Positions 1 through 9,412 are shown, numbered from the stretch's first letter. The stretch is 64,000 bases of DNA from G965212025 sp965215765 (GCA_965215765.1 OZ244118.1:1488001-1552000); one strand, 5' to 3'. The notes: a model not told the origin generated them from the letters alone. Program-made: numbers and translations.

Positions 1-366
1 TTATGCAAAAGCAAGAGAAGAGATTCAGGTTTGACAAGTCATTAGCTTTGGTGCCATAGTCGCGCGCCATGGCGATAAAACCTCTATCTGTGATGACCGT
101 GCTTCCAACCGGTTCGCGGTTCTGATTGGGCTAGGGGATTCAGCGCAGACCCGATTGATTTTGCGTCAGGGTCTGCTCGGAATTGTTCTGCGTTTCCGGG
201 TGCCAGCCTGAAGCTGAAAAAAGAAACTCGCCGTGACTGAATACTCGAAAGTATCGCCTGTGTGCCCTGAGTTCATGGTGTGTTCAAATCCGGATGTCGG
301 GTCTTTCGAGAGCTTGTTGCACCAGCACTTTGCTGGAAATGTTTGCCAGAAACGAAGGGACAAAAA
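1..366. other. Leading region with no supported gene
   Basis: No complete gene is visible upstream of the first oxidoreductase. On the minus strand one frame stays open from about position 132 to the window edge and could be part of a gene running off the left end, but it is too short to identify. The rest is probably the 5' region and promoter of the gene starting at 367. I could not pick out a convincing promoter. Confidence 0.4.
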
Positions 367-1701
367 ATGAAAAATGTCGCGAACGCCAAGTATGTGGTCA
401 TTGGAGCAGGCATTCACGGGCTCAGCACCGCCTACCATCTGGCACTTGAGTTGCAGGCTCGTAAAGAAGGTGGCGGCGGCGATATTGTGGTAATTGACAA
501 GGAAGAGGTCGGGGCAGGTGCCTCCGGGATAGCGTGCGGTGTCATTCGCAACAACTATTTTCAGCCTGCGATGCGGGAGTTGATGGTGCAAAGCGTCGAA
601 GTTTGGGAAAGCGACAAGGAAGCTTACAGCTACCACCCGGTGGGCTATATACAGATTGCGCCGGAGATCATGCGTGAGCATGTCGCGGGGATTGCCCAGG
701 AACAACGGGACATCGGTTATGAGTCTGTTCTGGTCGAAGGTGAAAAGGCTTGTTCTGCCTACATGAGAAACATTTTTCACGACTGGCGCGCTACAGACAT
801 CACCTGCTTGTTACACGAGAAGCGTGGTGGCTACGCCAACAACATAAAATCAATGCAAGGTCTGGAGGCCAAAGTCAAAAGCCAAGGGGTGCGCATCCTG
901 ACGCAGACCGAATTGACAGGCTTCAGGTTTGACGCAGGTGGCAGCGCGATTGTTGCGGTGGAAACGAGCGCAGGGGAGATTGCGTGCGAGCAGGTTGTCG
1001 TCGCTGTTGGGCCATGGGTTAAGCAAGTCTGGGAAATGCTGTCCTTGCCGCGCAAGATAGAAATGGTCGCAGAAGGAAACAAGTTGGTGCCGATGTGGGT
1101 GTACTGGTGCTTGCAGGAAGGGACGCTGGATCTCGACCCAAGCTATTTGTTGGCCAACGATGGCTCAATTCCTCCGGTGATCCATGTGGATTCGGTGGTT
1201 CCTTTGCATTCGGATGTCAGCGGCGAACTGCTGACCGATGAGATGTGGGGCATATATTACAAACCGGATTGGGGGTTTGGCGGGGTGCAGGGTGGTGCGG
1301 CACCGTATAGAATTGATGTTGATCCAGATAAAGTGAGGGTTGATCCTTACGGTCCAGCCTCACCCGATTTTGTTGTCGGGGAAGATTTTGCGGACATGTG
1401 GGTTTCAGCACTTGCACATTGCCAGAAACGTTTTGCCGGAACCTTGCCTAAATTCAGGAAGGAGCCTTCCGGAGGCATAGGCGCATTTACGCCTGACAGT
1501 TTTCCGATTTTTGACGTCTTTCACGACAATTGCTACGTCATTGCCGACTCTAACCACGGCTATAAAATGTTAGGGATTGGCAAATTGGTCGCTGAAGAGC
1601 TTTTAGGGGGAAAAAGCGAGATGTTGCAGCCTTTTCGCTTTTCGCGCTATTCACAGGGCCGGGTTCACCCGGTTTCGAACAGCCCCTTTCCTTGGAGTTG
1701 A
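367..1701 (+). CDS. FAD-dependent oxidoreductase of the DAO / sarcosine oxidase beta family
   Basis: Probably a flavin amine oxidoreductase of 444 residues. Near the N-terminus it has the dinucleotide-binding motif VVIGAGIHGLSTAYHLA (about residues 9-25), followed by an acidic strand end and a GASGIACGVIRNNY segment. That segment resembles the RSNY region of sarcosine oxidase beta and of MgdA (9413-10654). A second glycine-rich FAD contact, VVVAVGPWV, lies mid-protein. The start at 367 is chosen because AAGGGA precedes it by 6 nt; the frame is open upstream to 280 without a better ribosome site. It is the first gene of the N-methylglutamate cluster, 63 bp ahead of a glutamine-synthetase-family gene. 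The substrate is unknown; a methylated or glutamylated amine is an inference from context. Confidence 0.8.
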   Translation: MKNVANAKYVVIGAGIHGLSTAYHLALELQARKEGGGGDIVVIDKEEVGAGASGIACGVIRNNYFQPAMRELMVQSVEVWESDKEAYSYHPVGYIQIAPEIMREHVAGIAQEQRDIGYESVLVEGEKACSAYMRNIFHDWRATDITCLLHEKRGGYANNIKSMQGLEAKVKSQGVRILTQTELTGFRFDAGGSAIVAVETSAGEIACEQVVVAVGPWVKQVWEMLSLPRKIEMVAEGNKLVPMWVYWCLQEGTLDLDPSYLLANDGSIPPVIHVDSVVPLHSDVSGELLTDEMWGIYYKPDWGFGGVQGGAAPYRIDVDPDKVRVDPYGPASPDFVVGEDFADMWVSALAHCQKRFAGTLPKFRKEPSGGIGAFTPDSFPIFDVFHDNCYVIADSNHGYKMLGIGKLVAEELLGGKSEMLQPFRFSRYSQGRVHPVSNSPFPWS

Positions 1702-1764
1702 GAGCATCTTTGATGCGATTGGCTTACTGATAGTTTATGTACACACAATTAAGGAGAACAAGTT

Positions 1765-3234
1765 ATGGAACTTCAAGAACACGTTGAGGCTCCTGGTCGC
1801 GCCGACCTGGTCAAGGAAGTACGCCAAAAAATAAATGCCCTGGACATCCAGTACATCTATTTTCAATTTATTTCGGTGACTGGCCGGATAGTCGGCAAGG
1901 GAATCCCTGCTGATCACTGGGAGCGGAACGCTGAGCGTGGCTTTCAGCTGGTTTATGGCTCAACCGCGAATCTTTATGTGGATCGCCATGGTGACTACAT
2001 TGGTTACGGTGCCGAAGCAGCAGAGCTGGTTGGTATTCCAGATCCTGAAACCTTTTGCCAGTTGCCTTGGGACAAGCGCGTGGCGCGCGTGTTCTGTACC
2101 TGCTTCCGGAATCGGGAGGAACGGGAGAACGCCGGGGCGCACCTGACCTCGGACTGCCGGGGGAACCTCAGAATCATCCATGAGGAATTCAAAAAGAAAT
2201 ATGACGGTCTGAGCATGAGGATTGGGACAGAGCCAGAAATGATGTGGCTCAAGCGAGGTGAGGATGGCAAGAGCATCGGGGGGGTGACCAAGCCCAACTG
2301 TTACCACATAGACCAGTTTGAAGAATTGCGCCCGATCTTCATGCGGGCCATCGAATACGGCCAGGCGATGGGGCTGGACATGATTCAGGGCGATCATGAG
2401 GACGCTCCAGGTCAGCTGGAACTGAATTGGCAGTTTGATGATCCGCTGAGGAACTCGGATCGCCTCGCTACTTACAGACAAATATGCGCGCAGGTTGCGC
2501 GTGAGCACGGCATCATTGCGTGCTTCATGAGCAAGCCTTTCATGGGGGTTTCCGCATCAGGTTGCCATCACAACGTTTCCTTGTGGCGTGGCGGTGAGGA
2601 GTACGTCAATCCCTTGCACAGGGATCCTCTGCCAGGGTTGGAAGGTGTGTTCACCTACCTGCGGGGAGGCGATAACACCTTTATGCCCGAACTCGAGATA
2701 GACCCTCGCAAGCCCGGCAGGATCGGCCTGAACGCAATCGGTGGTGTCATGAAGCATTTACAGGCTCTGACCGCCATTGGTTCCCCGACGGTCAACTCTT
2801 ACAGAAGGCTGTGGGATACGGGTTATTGGGCTCCCCTGTACGCTGACTGGGGATACCAGAACCGTACGTGCGGGTTGCGTGTTTCTGCTCCCGGGCGTTT
2901 TGAGTATCGGTCGGTCGACTCCATGGTGAACCCGTATCTTATGGCGGGTGCCTTGCTCAAAGCATTTGATGACGGTCTGACGCACAACGTTGACCCAGGC
3001 GAGCCGGAAGAAAGAAATATTTATGATGTCATCAAAGAAGGCAAGACGGTAGAGAAACTGCCGATGAGCCTGGGTCTTGCGCTGGATGCCCTCGAAAAAG
3101 ACGAGGTCGTAAAAAGTGCCATGCCAGGCGAAATGTTGCGGGTGTACCTTCACTACAAGAGAGATGAGTGGGAAAGGTTCAACCTGACGGTCACCGACTG
3201 GGATACCGAAACCTACCTTGATTACCTGCCATGA
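1765..3234 (+). CDS. Glutamine synthetase family protein (not the GmaS of this cluster)
   Basis: A 489-residue member of the glutamine synthetase superfamily, which forms gamma-glutamyl amides from glutamate, ATP and an amine. Family features are the acidic metal site in RIGTEPEMMW, the QGDHEDAPGQLELN segment, the ASGCHHNVSLW region, and RFEYRSVDSMVNPYL near the C-terminus. AAGGAG lies just upstream of the ATG. It differs clearly from the second glutamine-synthetase-like gene at 14918, which looks like a typical GmaS. Rhizobial clusters place a glutamine synthetase (glnT) next to glutamate-synthase-like subunits, and this layout is similar. It may amidate glutamate or supply a glutamylated amine for the mgsABC enzyme downstream. 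The exact substrate cannot be read from sequence. Confidence 0.85.
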   Translation: MELQEHVEAPGRADLVKEVRQKINALDIQYIYFQFISVTGRIVGKGIPADHWERNAERGFQLVYGSTANLYVDRHGDYIGYGAEAAELVGIPDPETFCQLPWDKRVARVFCTCFRNREERENAGAHLTSDCRGNLRIIHEEFKKKYDGLSMRIGTEPEMMWLKRGEDGKSIGGVTKPNCYHIDQFEELRPIFMRAIEYGQAMGLDMIQGDHEDAPGQLELNWQFDDPLRNSDRLATYRQICAQVAREHGIIACFMSKPFMGVSASGCHHNVSLWRGGEEYVNPLHRDPLPGLEGVFTYLRGGDNTFMPELEIDPRKPGRIGLNAIGGVMKHLQALTAIGSPTVNSYRRLWDTGYWAPLYADWGYQNRTCGLRVSAPGRFEYRSVDSMVNPYLMAGALLKAFDDGLTHNVDPGEPEERNIYDVIKEGKTVEKLPMSLGLALDALEKDEVVKSAMPGEMLRVYLHYKRDEWERFNLTVTDWDTETYLDYLP

Positions 3235-3313
3235 ACGAAAGGGCTGGCTACTTGTTTGATTTGAGATGCGGGCAGTCGCCGATTGCCGCAGAAACCTGGG
3301 AGAATTAACGAAT

Positions 3314-4255
3314 ATGTGTGGGATAGCAGGCATTATTCATACTGGGTCACCGGGCAACATTGGTTCCGAAATGCAGGCCATGCTTCAGGCTTTGGTACAC
3401 CGTGGCCCGGACTCGGTTGGAGCCGCTCTTTACAGTGACGGGGTACAGGGCGACAGGTACGTTATATGCGCCAAGCTGGCTGAACAGAATGAGATGAAGA
3501 AAAGTGCCGACTTTCAGAAAGCGGGTGAACGAAGAAAGCAGGTACTGGCGCGTTTTGGAGATGCCGGGTTTCCGGTGATTTCAGAAAAGGCCATGACCGA
3601 CTACATGGTTCGCATCGAATTCTCCTGTTCTGACAAGGGAAAATTACGGCAATTGGTAGACAGCGTGGAAGATCTGCCTAATGTTGAAATTTTGTCCCTC
3701 GGAAACTCTCTGGAGCTGATTAAGGATCTCGGCGACGCCGACCATGTTTTCAAGCAGTACACGCTGGGCGGGTTCACCGGTACACACGCGATAGGCCATA
3801 CCCGTATGGCCACCGAGTCCGACGTGGACATCCGTTCTGCACATCCATTCTGGGCATACCCGTACAGCGACATTTCGGTGGTTCATAACGGACAATTGAC
3901 CAACTATTGGACTCAGCGCAGGGCACTGGAAAGAAGAGGTCACAGATTCAAGTCTGATTGTGATTCCGAGTTGGTCGCGGTGTATATCGCGAATGAAATG
4001 GAAGCCGGGAATACTTTGCGCGAAGCGATGGAGAAATCTGTCGGTGAGCTTGACGGGGTCTTTACCTACATTCTGGCGACCAAAGACGAACTGGGGATGG
4101 CAAAGGACACGATGGCAGCCAAACCTTTGGTTCTCTACGAGGGTGAAAATTGTACGGTGATGGCCTCGGAGGAGGTTGCCATTCGCAGCATCTTCTCCCA
4201 CGAAATTGACAGTTCTGATCCTTATGAAGGAGAGGTGAGAGTATGGAGCAGATGA
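3314..4255 (+). CDS. mgsA: N-methylglutamate synthase subunit A, class II glutamine amidotransferase
   Basis: A 313-residue class II (Ntn) amidotransferase. Translation should begin at 3314, because this puts the nucleophilic cysteine directly after the initiator Met (MCGIAG); a longer frame from 3266 would bury it. GGGAGA lies upstream. Other family marks are HRGPDSVG near residue 33, GHTRMATESDVDIRSAHPF and VVHNGQLTNY. It matches the amidotransferase part of glutamate synthase, encoded as a separate protein as in the NMG pathway and in rhizobial glxB. It would release the amine from a gamma-glutamyl amide for transfer by MgsC. It overlaps mgsB by 13 bp, which suggests translational coupling. 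Confidence 0.88.
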   Translation: MCGIAGIIHTGSPGNIGSEMQAMLQALVHRGPDSVGAALYSDGVQGDRYVICAKLAEQNEMKKSADFQKAGERRKQVLARFGDAGFPVISEKAMTDYMVRIEFSCSDKGKLRQLVDSVEDLPNVEILSLGNSLELIKDLGDADHVFKQYTLGGFTGTHAIGHTRMATESDVDIRSAHPFWAYPYSDISVVHNGQLTNYWTQRRALERRGHRFKSDCDSELVAVYIANEMEAGNTLREAMEKSVGELDGVFTYILATKDELGMAKDTMAAKPLVLYEGENCTVMASEEVAIRSIFSHEIDSSDPYEGEVRVWSR

Positions 4256-5070
4256 ACGCACCAGATATGCACAAGGAGCGCCTGACGGGTCGTACCCAGC
4301 AGGTCTTCTTCTCGGCAGTGGAAGCAGAGAACTTTGTGTATCACGACTCCCTGCCTGTCGATTTCGAAAAAGCGGCATCTTTTGACGCTGCGGAGTTGAC
4401 TGCAAGTGAGATCAACAGAAAAATTTGCCACTTTATGGGCGAAGGCTACGGTTCTATCACTGTCGACAATCCAGGGGCAAAGCACACCTTGGGCGCAGGC
4501 ATACTCAACCGTCTCAAGCTGACATTCAATGGAAGCCTGGGTTATTTTGGGTGTGGTCTTGTGGACGGTCCCAACATTCACATCAATGGCCGGGTAGGTT
4601 GGTCGTGTGCCGAAAATATGATGGCCGGGACGGTCGTGATTGAAAAGAACGCAGGTTCGACTTTAGGTGCCGCATTACGCGGTGGCGACCTGGTGTGTAA
4701 AGGTGATGCCGGTTCCCGTGTGGGTATTGACCAGAAAGGTGGAACGATCGTGGTCGGCGGCAGAGTTGGCATGAACACAGGGTTTATGATGCAGCGAGGT
4801 CGCATCGTGATTCTTGGGGATGCGGGGCCAAACCTTGGCGACTCCATGTACGACGGGACGATCTATATTGCCGGCAAAATTTCCAGCCTGGGTGTGGACG
4901 CGGTGTCAGAGGACATGACAGAACTGGATGTGCAATGGCTGAAAAACAAGCTGAAAAATTACGGCCTTGACTCTCCAGGCGGGCTGGAAAACATGGTCAA
5001 GGTTGTATCAGGCAAGCAGTTGTGGAATTACGACAACCTGGAACCAACCGAGAAAAAACTGATTCTGTAA
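4243..5070 (+). CDS. mgsB: N-methylglutamate synthase subunit B, GXGXG domain
   Basis: A 275-residue protein whose central and C-terminal part is the GXGXG beta-helix found at the C-terminus of glutamate synthase large subunits. Repeating glycine-rich turns such as NPGAKHTLGAG, GAALRGGDLVCKGDAG and GGRVGMNTGFMMQRG are clear. As a separate subunit it matches MgsB of the NMG pathway and rhizobial GlxC. It has no catalytic residues and is presumed to hold the amidotransferase and FMN subunits together. Its start lies inside the end of mgsA with GGAGAGGTGAGA just before it, and mgsC follows after 27 bp. Confidence 0.88.
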   Translation: MEQMNAPDMHKERLTGRTQQVFFSAVEAENFVYHDSLPVDFEKAASFDAAELTASEINRKICHFMGEGYGSITVDNPGAKHTLGAGILNRLKLTFNGSLGYFGCGLVDGPNIHINGRVGWSCAENMMAGTVVIEKNAGSTLGAALRGGDLVCKGDAGSRVGIDQKGGTIVVGGRVGMNTGFMMQRGRIVILGDAGPNLGDSMYDGTIYIAGKISSLGVDAVSEDMTELDVQWLKNKLKNYGLDSPGGLENMVKVVSGKQLWNYDNLEPTEKKLIL

Positions 5071-5097
5071 TGAGAAAACAATAAGGAGTATGAAACG

Positions 5098-6486
5098 ATG
5101 AAAACAGAAGAATCCATGGTTCCGGACGAGGTTCTTGAACAGGTCGACGAGGGTCAGTCCGATGACCGACACGTTCTCGGCTCGAGCTTTGTTTTTTCGC
5201 CTTCCGTCATTGATGACATCCACGTCAAGGCAGAATTGGGGCGCTACCGAATGCGCGGCTTTTCCCTGTTTAAAAAAATCCCTGCGTGGGACGATTTAAC
5301 GTTTTTGCCCGGGACGCTGACGAGGTTCGTCATAGAAGGTTACCGGGAAAAATGCCTGACAAAAACCGTCATAGGTCCTAAAGCCAAGCGACCACTGGAA
5401 CTGGACATACCGGTCTACATCACCGGCATGAGCTTTGGTGCCTTGAGCTACGAGGCGAAAACGGCACTGGCACGCGGGGCAACCATGGCTGGGTCTGCGA
5501 CCTGTTCAGGTGAAGGCGGGATGATTCCGGATGAGCGGCGTTACTCCGAAAAGTGGTTTTATCAGTGCATTCAGTCTCGTTATGGCTTCAATCCTCACCA
5601 CTTGGTGCTGGCGGATGGCGTTGAATTTTTCATTGGCCAGGGTTGCAAGGTTGGAATGGGTGGGCACCTGATGGGGCAGAAAGTGACGGATCAGGTGGCT
5701 GAAATGCGTTCCCTTCCCGCCGGTATAGATCAGCGTTCCCCGGCACGGCACCCTGACTGGCTGGGGCCGGACGATCTGGCGATCAAGATTGACGAGATCC
5801 GTGAGGTCACGGATGGTCAGATTCCAATTCAGCTCAAGCTGGGCTCGGCTCGGGTTTATGACGATGTGCGCATGGCGGCAAAGACCAACCCGGACAGCAT
5901 TTATATAGACGGCATGGAAGGCGGAACCGGTGCTGGGCCGCATTTGGCAACTGAGGATACCGGTGTCCCGGGGATTGCCGCGATCCGCCAGGCACGGCGT
6001 GCGCTGGATGACGTCGGGAAAAGCGGGGAAATTTCGCTGGTTTATGCGGGAGGTATCCGTAACGGAGCCGACCTTGCCAAAGCTTTGGCGTTGGGTGCTG
6101 ACGCTGTGGCGATTGGTCATGCAGCACTGATCGCGTTGAACTGCAACAAAAACATTCCCGAATCTAATTTCAAGAAAGAAATTGGCGTGAGTGCGGGGCG
6201 TTGTTATCACTGCCATACAGGGCGCTGTCCGGTGGGTATTGCGACGCAGGATCCGGATTTGCGGAAGCGACTTAATCCTGATGAAGGTGCTGAGAGGATC
6301 TACAATTTTCTGCACACCTTGACGATTGAGGCACAATTGTTTGCGCGAGCCTGTGGCAAAACCAATGTACACTCACTGGAACCCGAAGACTTGGCAGCGT
6401 TGACGATGGAGGCCTCGGCAATGGCTCAGGTTCCTTTGGCTGGTACCCAACACACGGTTGGCCGCCCTGACATGACACGCTACTAA
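5098..6486 (+). CDS. mgsC: N-methylglutamate synthase subunit C, FMN / [3Fe-4S] glutamate synthase domain
   Basis: A 462-residue protein equivalent to the FMN-binding synthase domain of glutamate synthase. It has the SFGALSYEAK segment near residue 110, the FMN-barrel motif DGMEGGTGAGP near 267, and the AGGIRNGADLAKALALGADAV phosphate loop near 320. An iron-sulfur cluster motif follows with Cys369, Cys372 and Cys377. AAGGAG lies upstream. With MgsA and MgsB it would make N-methylglutamate from glutamate and methylamine or a gamma-glutamylmethylamide-derived amine. The separate three-subunit layout together with mgd and gmaS genes favours NMG synthase over ordinary glutamate synthase. Confidence 0.9.
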   Translation: MKTEESMVPDEVLEQVDEGQSDDRHVLGSSFVFSPSVIDDIHVKAELGRYRMRGFSLFKKIPAWDDLTFLPGTLTRFVIEGYREKCLTKTVIGPKAKRPLELDIPVYITGMSFGALSYEAKTALARGATMAGSATCSGEGGMIPDERRYSEKWFYQCIQSRYGFNPHHLVLADGVEFFIGQGCKVGMGGHLMGQKVTDQVAEMRSLPAGIDQRSPARHPDWLGPDDLAIKIDEIREVTDGQIPIQLKLGSARVYDDVRMAAKTNPDSIYIDGMEGGTGAGPHLATEDTGVPGIAAIRQARRALDDVGKSGEISLVYAGGIRNGADLAKALALGADAVAIGHAALIALNCNKNIPESNFKKEIGVSAGRCYHCHTGRCPVGIATQDPDLRKRLNPDEGAERIYNFLHTLTIEAQLFARACGKTNVHSLEPEDLAALTMEASAMAQVPLAGTQHTVGRPDMTRY

Positions 6487-6500
6487 TCGTTCGGAGGAAG

Positions 6501-6869
6501 ATGATGAGCAAAGACATCAAGAAACACGAAGAGCTGACAGGTCAGCATATTGGCTATCGCTATGACGTCAACCTCGTTCCCGACATGAGCCGCATGCCCC
6601 CGTTTCTCGCGAAATATATCAAAGTGATGGGGTGGCAGGATTTGAATTGGCTGGAAGATGTCCACATGGGCTTTGAAGAGGACAGACCAGCAGTATTCGA
6701 CCGAAACATTAACGGTTGGGTTACCGTTCCAGAGGGAATGGAGTTGCCTGACAACCAGCAGGATCGCGATATGCTGGCGCGTGAATTATTAATCAAATTT
6801 CAAATGTCCGAAAACCATCCCTTGGTTGAGCTGAAAGCAGCTTATTCGAAGGTTGCGTTGCGGCGTTAG
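6501..6869 (+). CDS. Small protein of unknown function in the NMG cluster
   Basis: A 122-residue soluble-looking protein starting 14 bp after mgsC and preceded by GGAGGAAG; two adjacent Met codons (6501, 6504) could both serve. It has no signal peptide, membrane segment or recognised motif. It is moderately acidic, with DVHMGFEEDRPAVFDRN in the middle. Tight spacing behind mgsC suggests co-expression with the synthase, possibly as an accessory or assembly factor. I do not recognise the family. Confidence 0.75.
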   Translation: MMSKDIKKHEELTGQHIGYRYDVNLVPDMSRMPPFLAKYIKVMGWQDLNWLEDVHMGFEEDRPAVFDRNINGWVTVPEGMELPDNQQDRDMLARELLIKFQMSENHPLVELKAAYSKVALRR

Positions 6870-6933
6870 CGCAACTGTAAAAGTTGTGCAACCGGCAGTG
6901 TGTTCTGTTTTTTAACTGAAGAGGAGAAAATAA

Positions 6934-8334
6934 ATGACTGATGAACTATCGTCTCTTACCGTAATTTTCACTGAATTTTACTATTGGGTTACCGTCGTGA
7001 TGATGTTTTTGATTCACGTCGGCTTTTGTGTCTACGAGGTTGGTGCCTCGCGGCGCAAGAATCACATGCATACCCTGATGAAGAACACAATGTTGATCCC
7101 ACTGGTCACCATTACTTTCTTCTTCTTTGGGTGGTGGATTTACTTTGCACTTCCAAATGGTCCCGGAATCACAGGTGGGCTGCTTGAGGCGCCTTGGGCA
7201 ACTCCCTGGAGCGAGGTGATGGGTTCACACATGGGCGGTACGCCGGCACACCCTGGCTTGACAGGGGATGACACGATCTTCTGGTCACGGATTAACGGAG
7301 TTTTCTGGGCGGCGTTCCTGCTCTTTTCCTGGACAGCAGCATCCATTGTTTCTGGCTCGGTGATTGAAAGGATACGCTCAAGTGCTTTCTGGATTCTGGC
7401 AGTTCTCATCGGTTCGGTGTGCTGGATTATTGATGCCTCATGGGGATGGCACCCAGATGGCTGGATGGTGCAAAAACTGGGTTACCACGATGCTTACGCC
7501 TCCGGCGTCATTCACGCCATTGCTGGTGGCTTTGCCTTGGGTGTCCTCGCTGTATTGGGGCCACGGATCGGCAAGTTCAACGCTGACGGTTCAGCGAACC
7601 AAATCAATCCGCACAATCCCTGGCTGGTGGCGATTGGGCTCTTTTTGATCTATACCGGATTTTGGGGCTTCTACGCTGCGTGTAATGTTCCCATCATTGA
7701 TGTGCAAACCGGTGACGGAGTGTTTTTCTCTGCCACGAACATCTATCTTACGCCGACAACTCTTTCGGCGATTACTTTCAACTTTCTAATGTCTCTGTCA
7801 GGAGGCTTGATGGCTGGGTATATCATTTCGAAAGGAGACGCCTTCTGGACCTATTCTTCAGGTCTGGCTGGCATCATCGCGGCATCTGCCGGGAATGATC
7901 TCTATCATCCGATCCAGGCGATGTTTGTTGGCGCAGCCGGAGTGGTGGTTATGTACAACCTCCATTTTTGGGTTGAGAGAACGTTCAAGATAGACGATGC
8001 TGTCGGGGCGGTTGCGGTGCATGGCTATGCCGGGGTTTTCGGGTTGCTGGCCGCTGGCTTCCTGCTCTGGGGCTATCCGTCTTCGGCCAATACTGATTAC
8101 GCGTCAGTCAGCCCCCAGGGGCAGCTTGCGGGTGCCGTGATCATGTTTGGGGTTTTAGGATTCATTCCGGCCTACATTGCTTCCAAGATTCTCAAAGCTG
8201 CAAATCTTCTGCGCATTCCGCCAGAGATTGAGCTGGCCGGTCTGGACTTTGATACTGATGATGCGTGTCATGCCGATAAACGCGCACTCACTGCCGCAAC
8301 CGAAGAGGCTGCGCGCAAACTGAATGTTTTATGA
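6934..8334 (+). CDS. amt: Amt/Mep-family ammonium (or methylammonium) transporter
   Basis: A 466-residue membrane protein with about eleven hydrophobic helices and the Amt channel signature. The two pore histidines of the twin-His motif appear to be conserved, one in GVIHAIAGG and one in VAVHGYAGVFG. AGGAG lies upstream of the ATG at 6934. Amt channels conduct ammonium and also methylammonium. Placement between NMG synthase and NMG dehydrogenase genes suggests methylammonium uptake, but that is inference. The loop HMGGTPAHPGLTGDD after helix 2 is unlike the common AmtB form, so this is probably a divergent subfamily. Confidence 0.88.
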   Translation: MTDELSSLTVIFTEFYYWVTVVMMFLIHVGFCVYEVGASRRKNHMHTLMKNTMLIPLVTITFFFFGWWIYFALPNGPGITGGLLEAPWATPWSEVMGSHMGGTPAHPGLTGDDTIFWSRINGVFWAAFLLFSWTAASIVSGSVIERIRSSAFWILAVLIGSVCWIIDASWGWHPDGWMVQKLGYHDAYASGVIHAIAGGFALGVLAVLGPRIGKFNADGSANQINPHNPWLVAIGLFLIYTGFWGFYAACNVPIIDVQTGDGVFFSATNIYLTPTTLSAITFNFLMSLSGGLMAGYIISKGDAFWTYSSGLAGIIAASAGNDLYHPIQAMFVGAAGVVVMYNLHFWVERTFKIDDAVGAVAVHGYAGVFGLLAAGFLLWGYPSSANTDYASVSPQGQLAGAVIMFGVLGFIPAYIASKILKAANLLRIPPEIELAGLDFDTDDACHADKRALTAATEEAARKLNVL

Positions 8335-8356
8335 CCTTGGATAAGGAGAATTGAAA

Positions 8357-8563
8357 ATGACAACTGGAAACTTTGAAAACTGGGCGGGCGAAATTGCCGA
8401 TATCGGCCCCCTCTATCCTTTCGTAGGCACTGAAATGTGGCTTGTGGTGGCTGCGCTGATCTTTTGGGTTGGCTGGCACTTTACGCAAAGCTACAACGAA
8501 GTCAAAAGCCAGGAGGATGGCAGGGCGGAAGCCAAGGAGCATATCTCACGCATGATGAAATAA
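8357..8563 (+). CDS. Small single-pass membrane protein next to amt
   Basis: A 68-residue protein with one hydrophobic helix (about residues 23-40, MWLVVAALIFWVGWHF) and a charged C-terminal tail. The ATG at 8357 is chosen over a TTG at 8351 because AAGGAG (8343-8348) is 8 nt from the ATG but only 2 nt from the TTG. It begins 22 bp after amt and ends just before a terminator-like hairpin, so it probably closes this transcription unit. It may be an accessory subunit of the channel. Family not recognised. Confidence 0.75.
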   Translation: MTTGNFENWAGEIADIGPLYPFVGTEMWLVVAALIFWVGWHFTQSYNEVKSQEDGRAEAKEHISRMMK

Positions 8564-8569
8564 GTCTGA

Positions 8570-8600
8570 CCCCGGATTCCGCAGGAGTCCGGGGAAGTAC
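8570..8600 (+). terminator. Strong hairpin after the mgs-amt unit
   Basis: An 11-bp stem (8570-8580 with 8584-8594, one G-T pair) with a 3-nt loop GCA, followed by AAGTACTTTTG. It lies 7 bp after the stop of the small membrane protein. The T-tract is weak, so it may be a terminator or an mRNA-stabilising hairpin. Confidence 0.6.
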
Positions 8601-8673
8601 TTTTGTTATGTGCCGGATTCTTGCGTTGCCAAGCCTGTTGGTTGGTGGCTAGGGGATCACGCTTCCGGGCGTT

Positions 8674-9171
8674 ATGGCGGTGATTCGTGATGCATTGAGC
8701 AGCCTTCCGGCTAAGCCGGGGCTTGTTTTTGCGAGTGTCTTGGCTGTTGGGGTGTTGATTTTCTACTATGTCTTTCGCTACTACGATTGCACAGAGCATC
8801 GCCAGTTCAGGGCGCGGCTTCACCAGGAGATTGGCTTTGCGCACAGTGAGAACCGTGCGTTCAGGCTCGCAGGAGCGACGGGTTTTCAGTGGAGCCAGGT
8901 TCACATTTCGCCTCACTTTGTGCCATCTGGAAAGGTGGCAGACTGTCCTTTAGGTTGGGACTGGTCGGAGCAGGAACGTCAGTCCCTGGTAGAGGGCGGA
9001 AACTTGGCATTTCTGGTTTTCAGGGTTGGCAATCAAGTGATTTCGTATGCAGAACTCAGGAACGATTGGGCAGACTTTAGTGCTGTCGCAGGGTACTGGT
9101 CGCCAGAGTCCGCAGTGTTCAATGTGCGGGAATCTTCTGATGGACTGTTGCTCGAAAATGCGTTTCCGTGA
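8674..9171 (+). CDS. Membrane-anchored hypothetical protein
   Basis: A 165-residue protein with one N-terminal hydrophobic helix (about residues 17-37, VFASVLAVGVLIFYYVF) and a polar remainder, probably anchored in the inner membrane with the rest periplasmic. No motif is recognised and there is no strong ribosome site, so the start is uncertain. It lies between two terminator-like hairpins inside the NMG cluster and may be transcribed on its own. Composition is like its neighbours. Confidence 0.55.
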   Translation: MAVIRDALSSLPAKPGLVFASVLAVGVLIFYYVFRYYDCTEHRQFRARLHQEIGFAHSENRAFRLAGATGFQWSQVHISPHFVPSGKVADCPLGWDWSEQERQSLVEGGNLAFLVFRVGNQVISYAELRNDWADFSAVAGYWSPESAVFNVRESSDGLLLENAFP

Positions 9172-9241
9172 CCGGATGCTTTCATTGCCGGATGCTTTCT
9201 TTGATTGACTGCAGTTCAAGCTTAAGGTGGTGCGCGGAAGT

Positions 9242-9270
9242 GACACCCTGGAGTACAGGGTGTTTTCCTC
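9242..9270 (+). terminator. Rho-independent terminator-like hairpin before mgdA
   Basis: A perfect 8-bp stem ACACCCTG/CAGGGTGT (9243-9250 with 9256-9263), a 5-nt loop and a following TTTCCTC. It is 70 bp after the hypothetical gene and 145 bp before mgdA. It suggests the mgd operon has its own promoter in 9271-9412. Confidence 0.6.
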
Positions 9271-9412
9271 TGCTTGGGGGCAACGGTGTGGGAAGGGAAG
9301 TGGACGACTCGCGAGCTGTGATGCGTGAGCTTCTTTTCGATTTGCACGGCACCCAGACTCCAAGATATGAATTGACCTGGAAAAGCTGTTTTTTTATCGG
9401 TAGTCTTGTCTG

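Noticed and set aside
1..132. Partial minus-strand open frame at the left edge
   Set aside because: Too short and without a recognisable domain; could be a gene leaving the window but cannot be supported.
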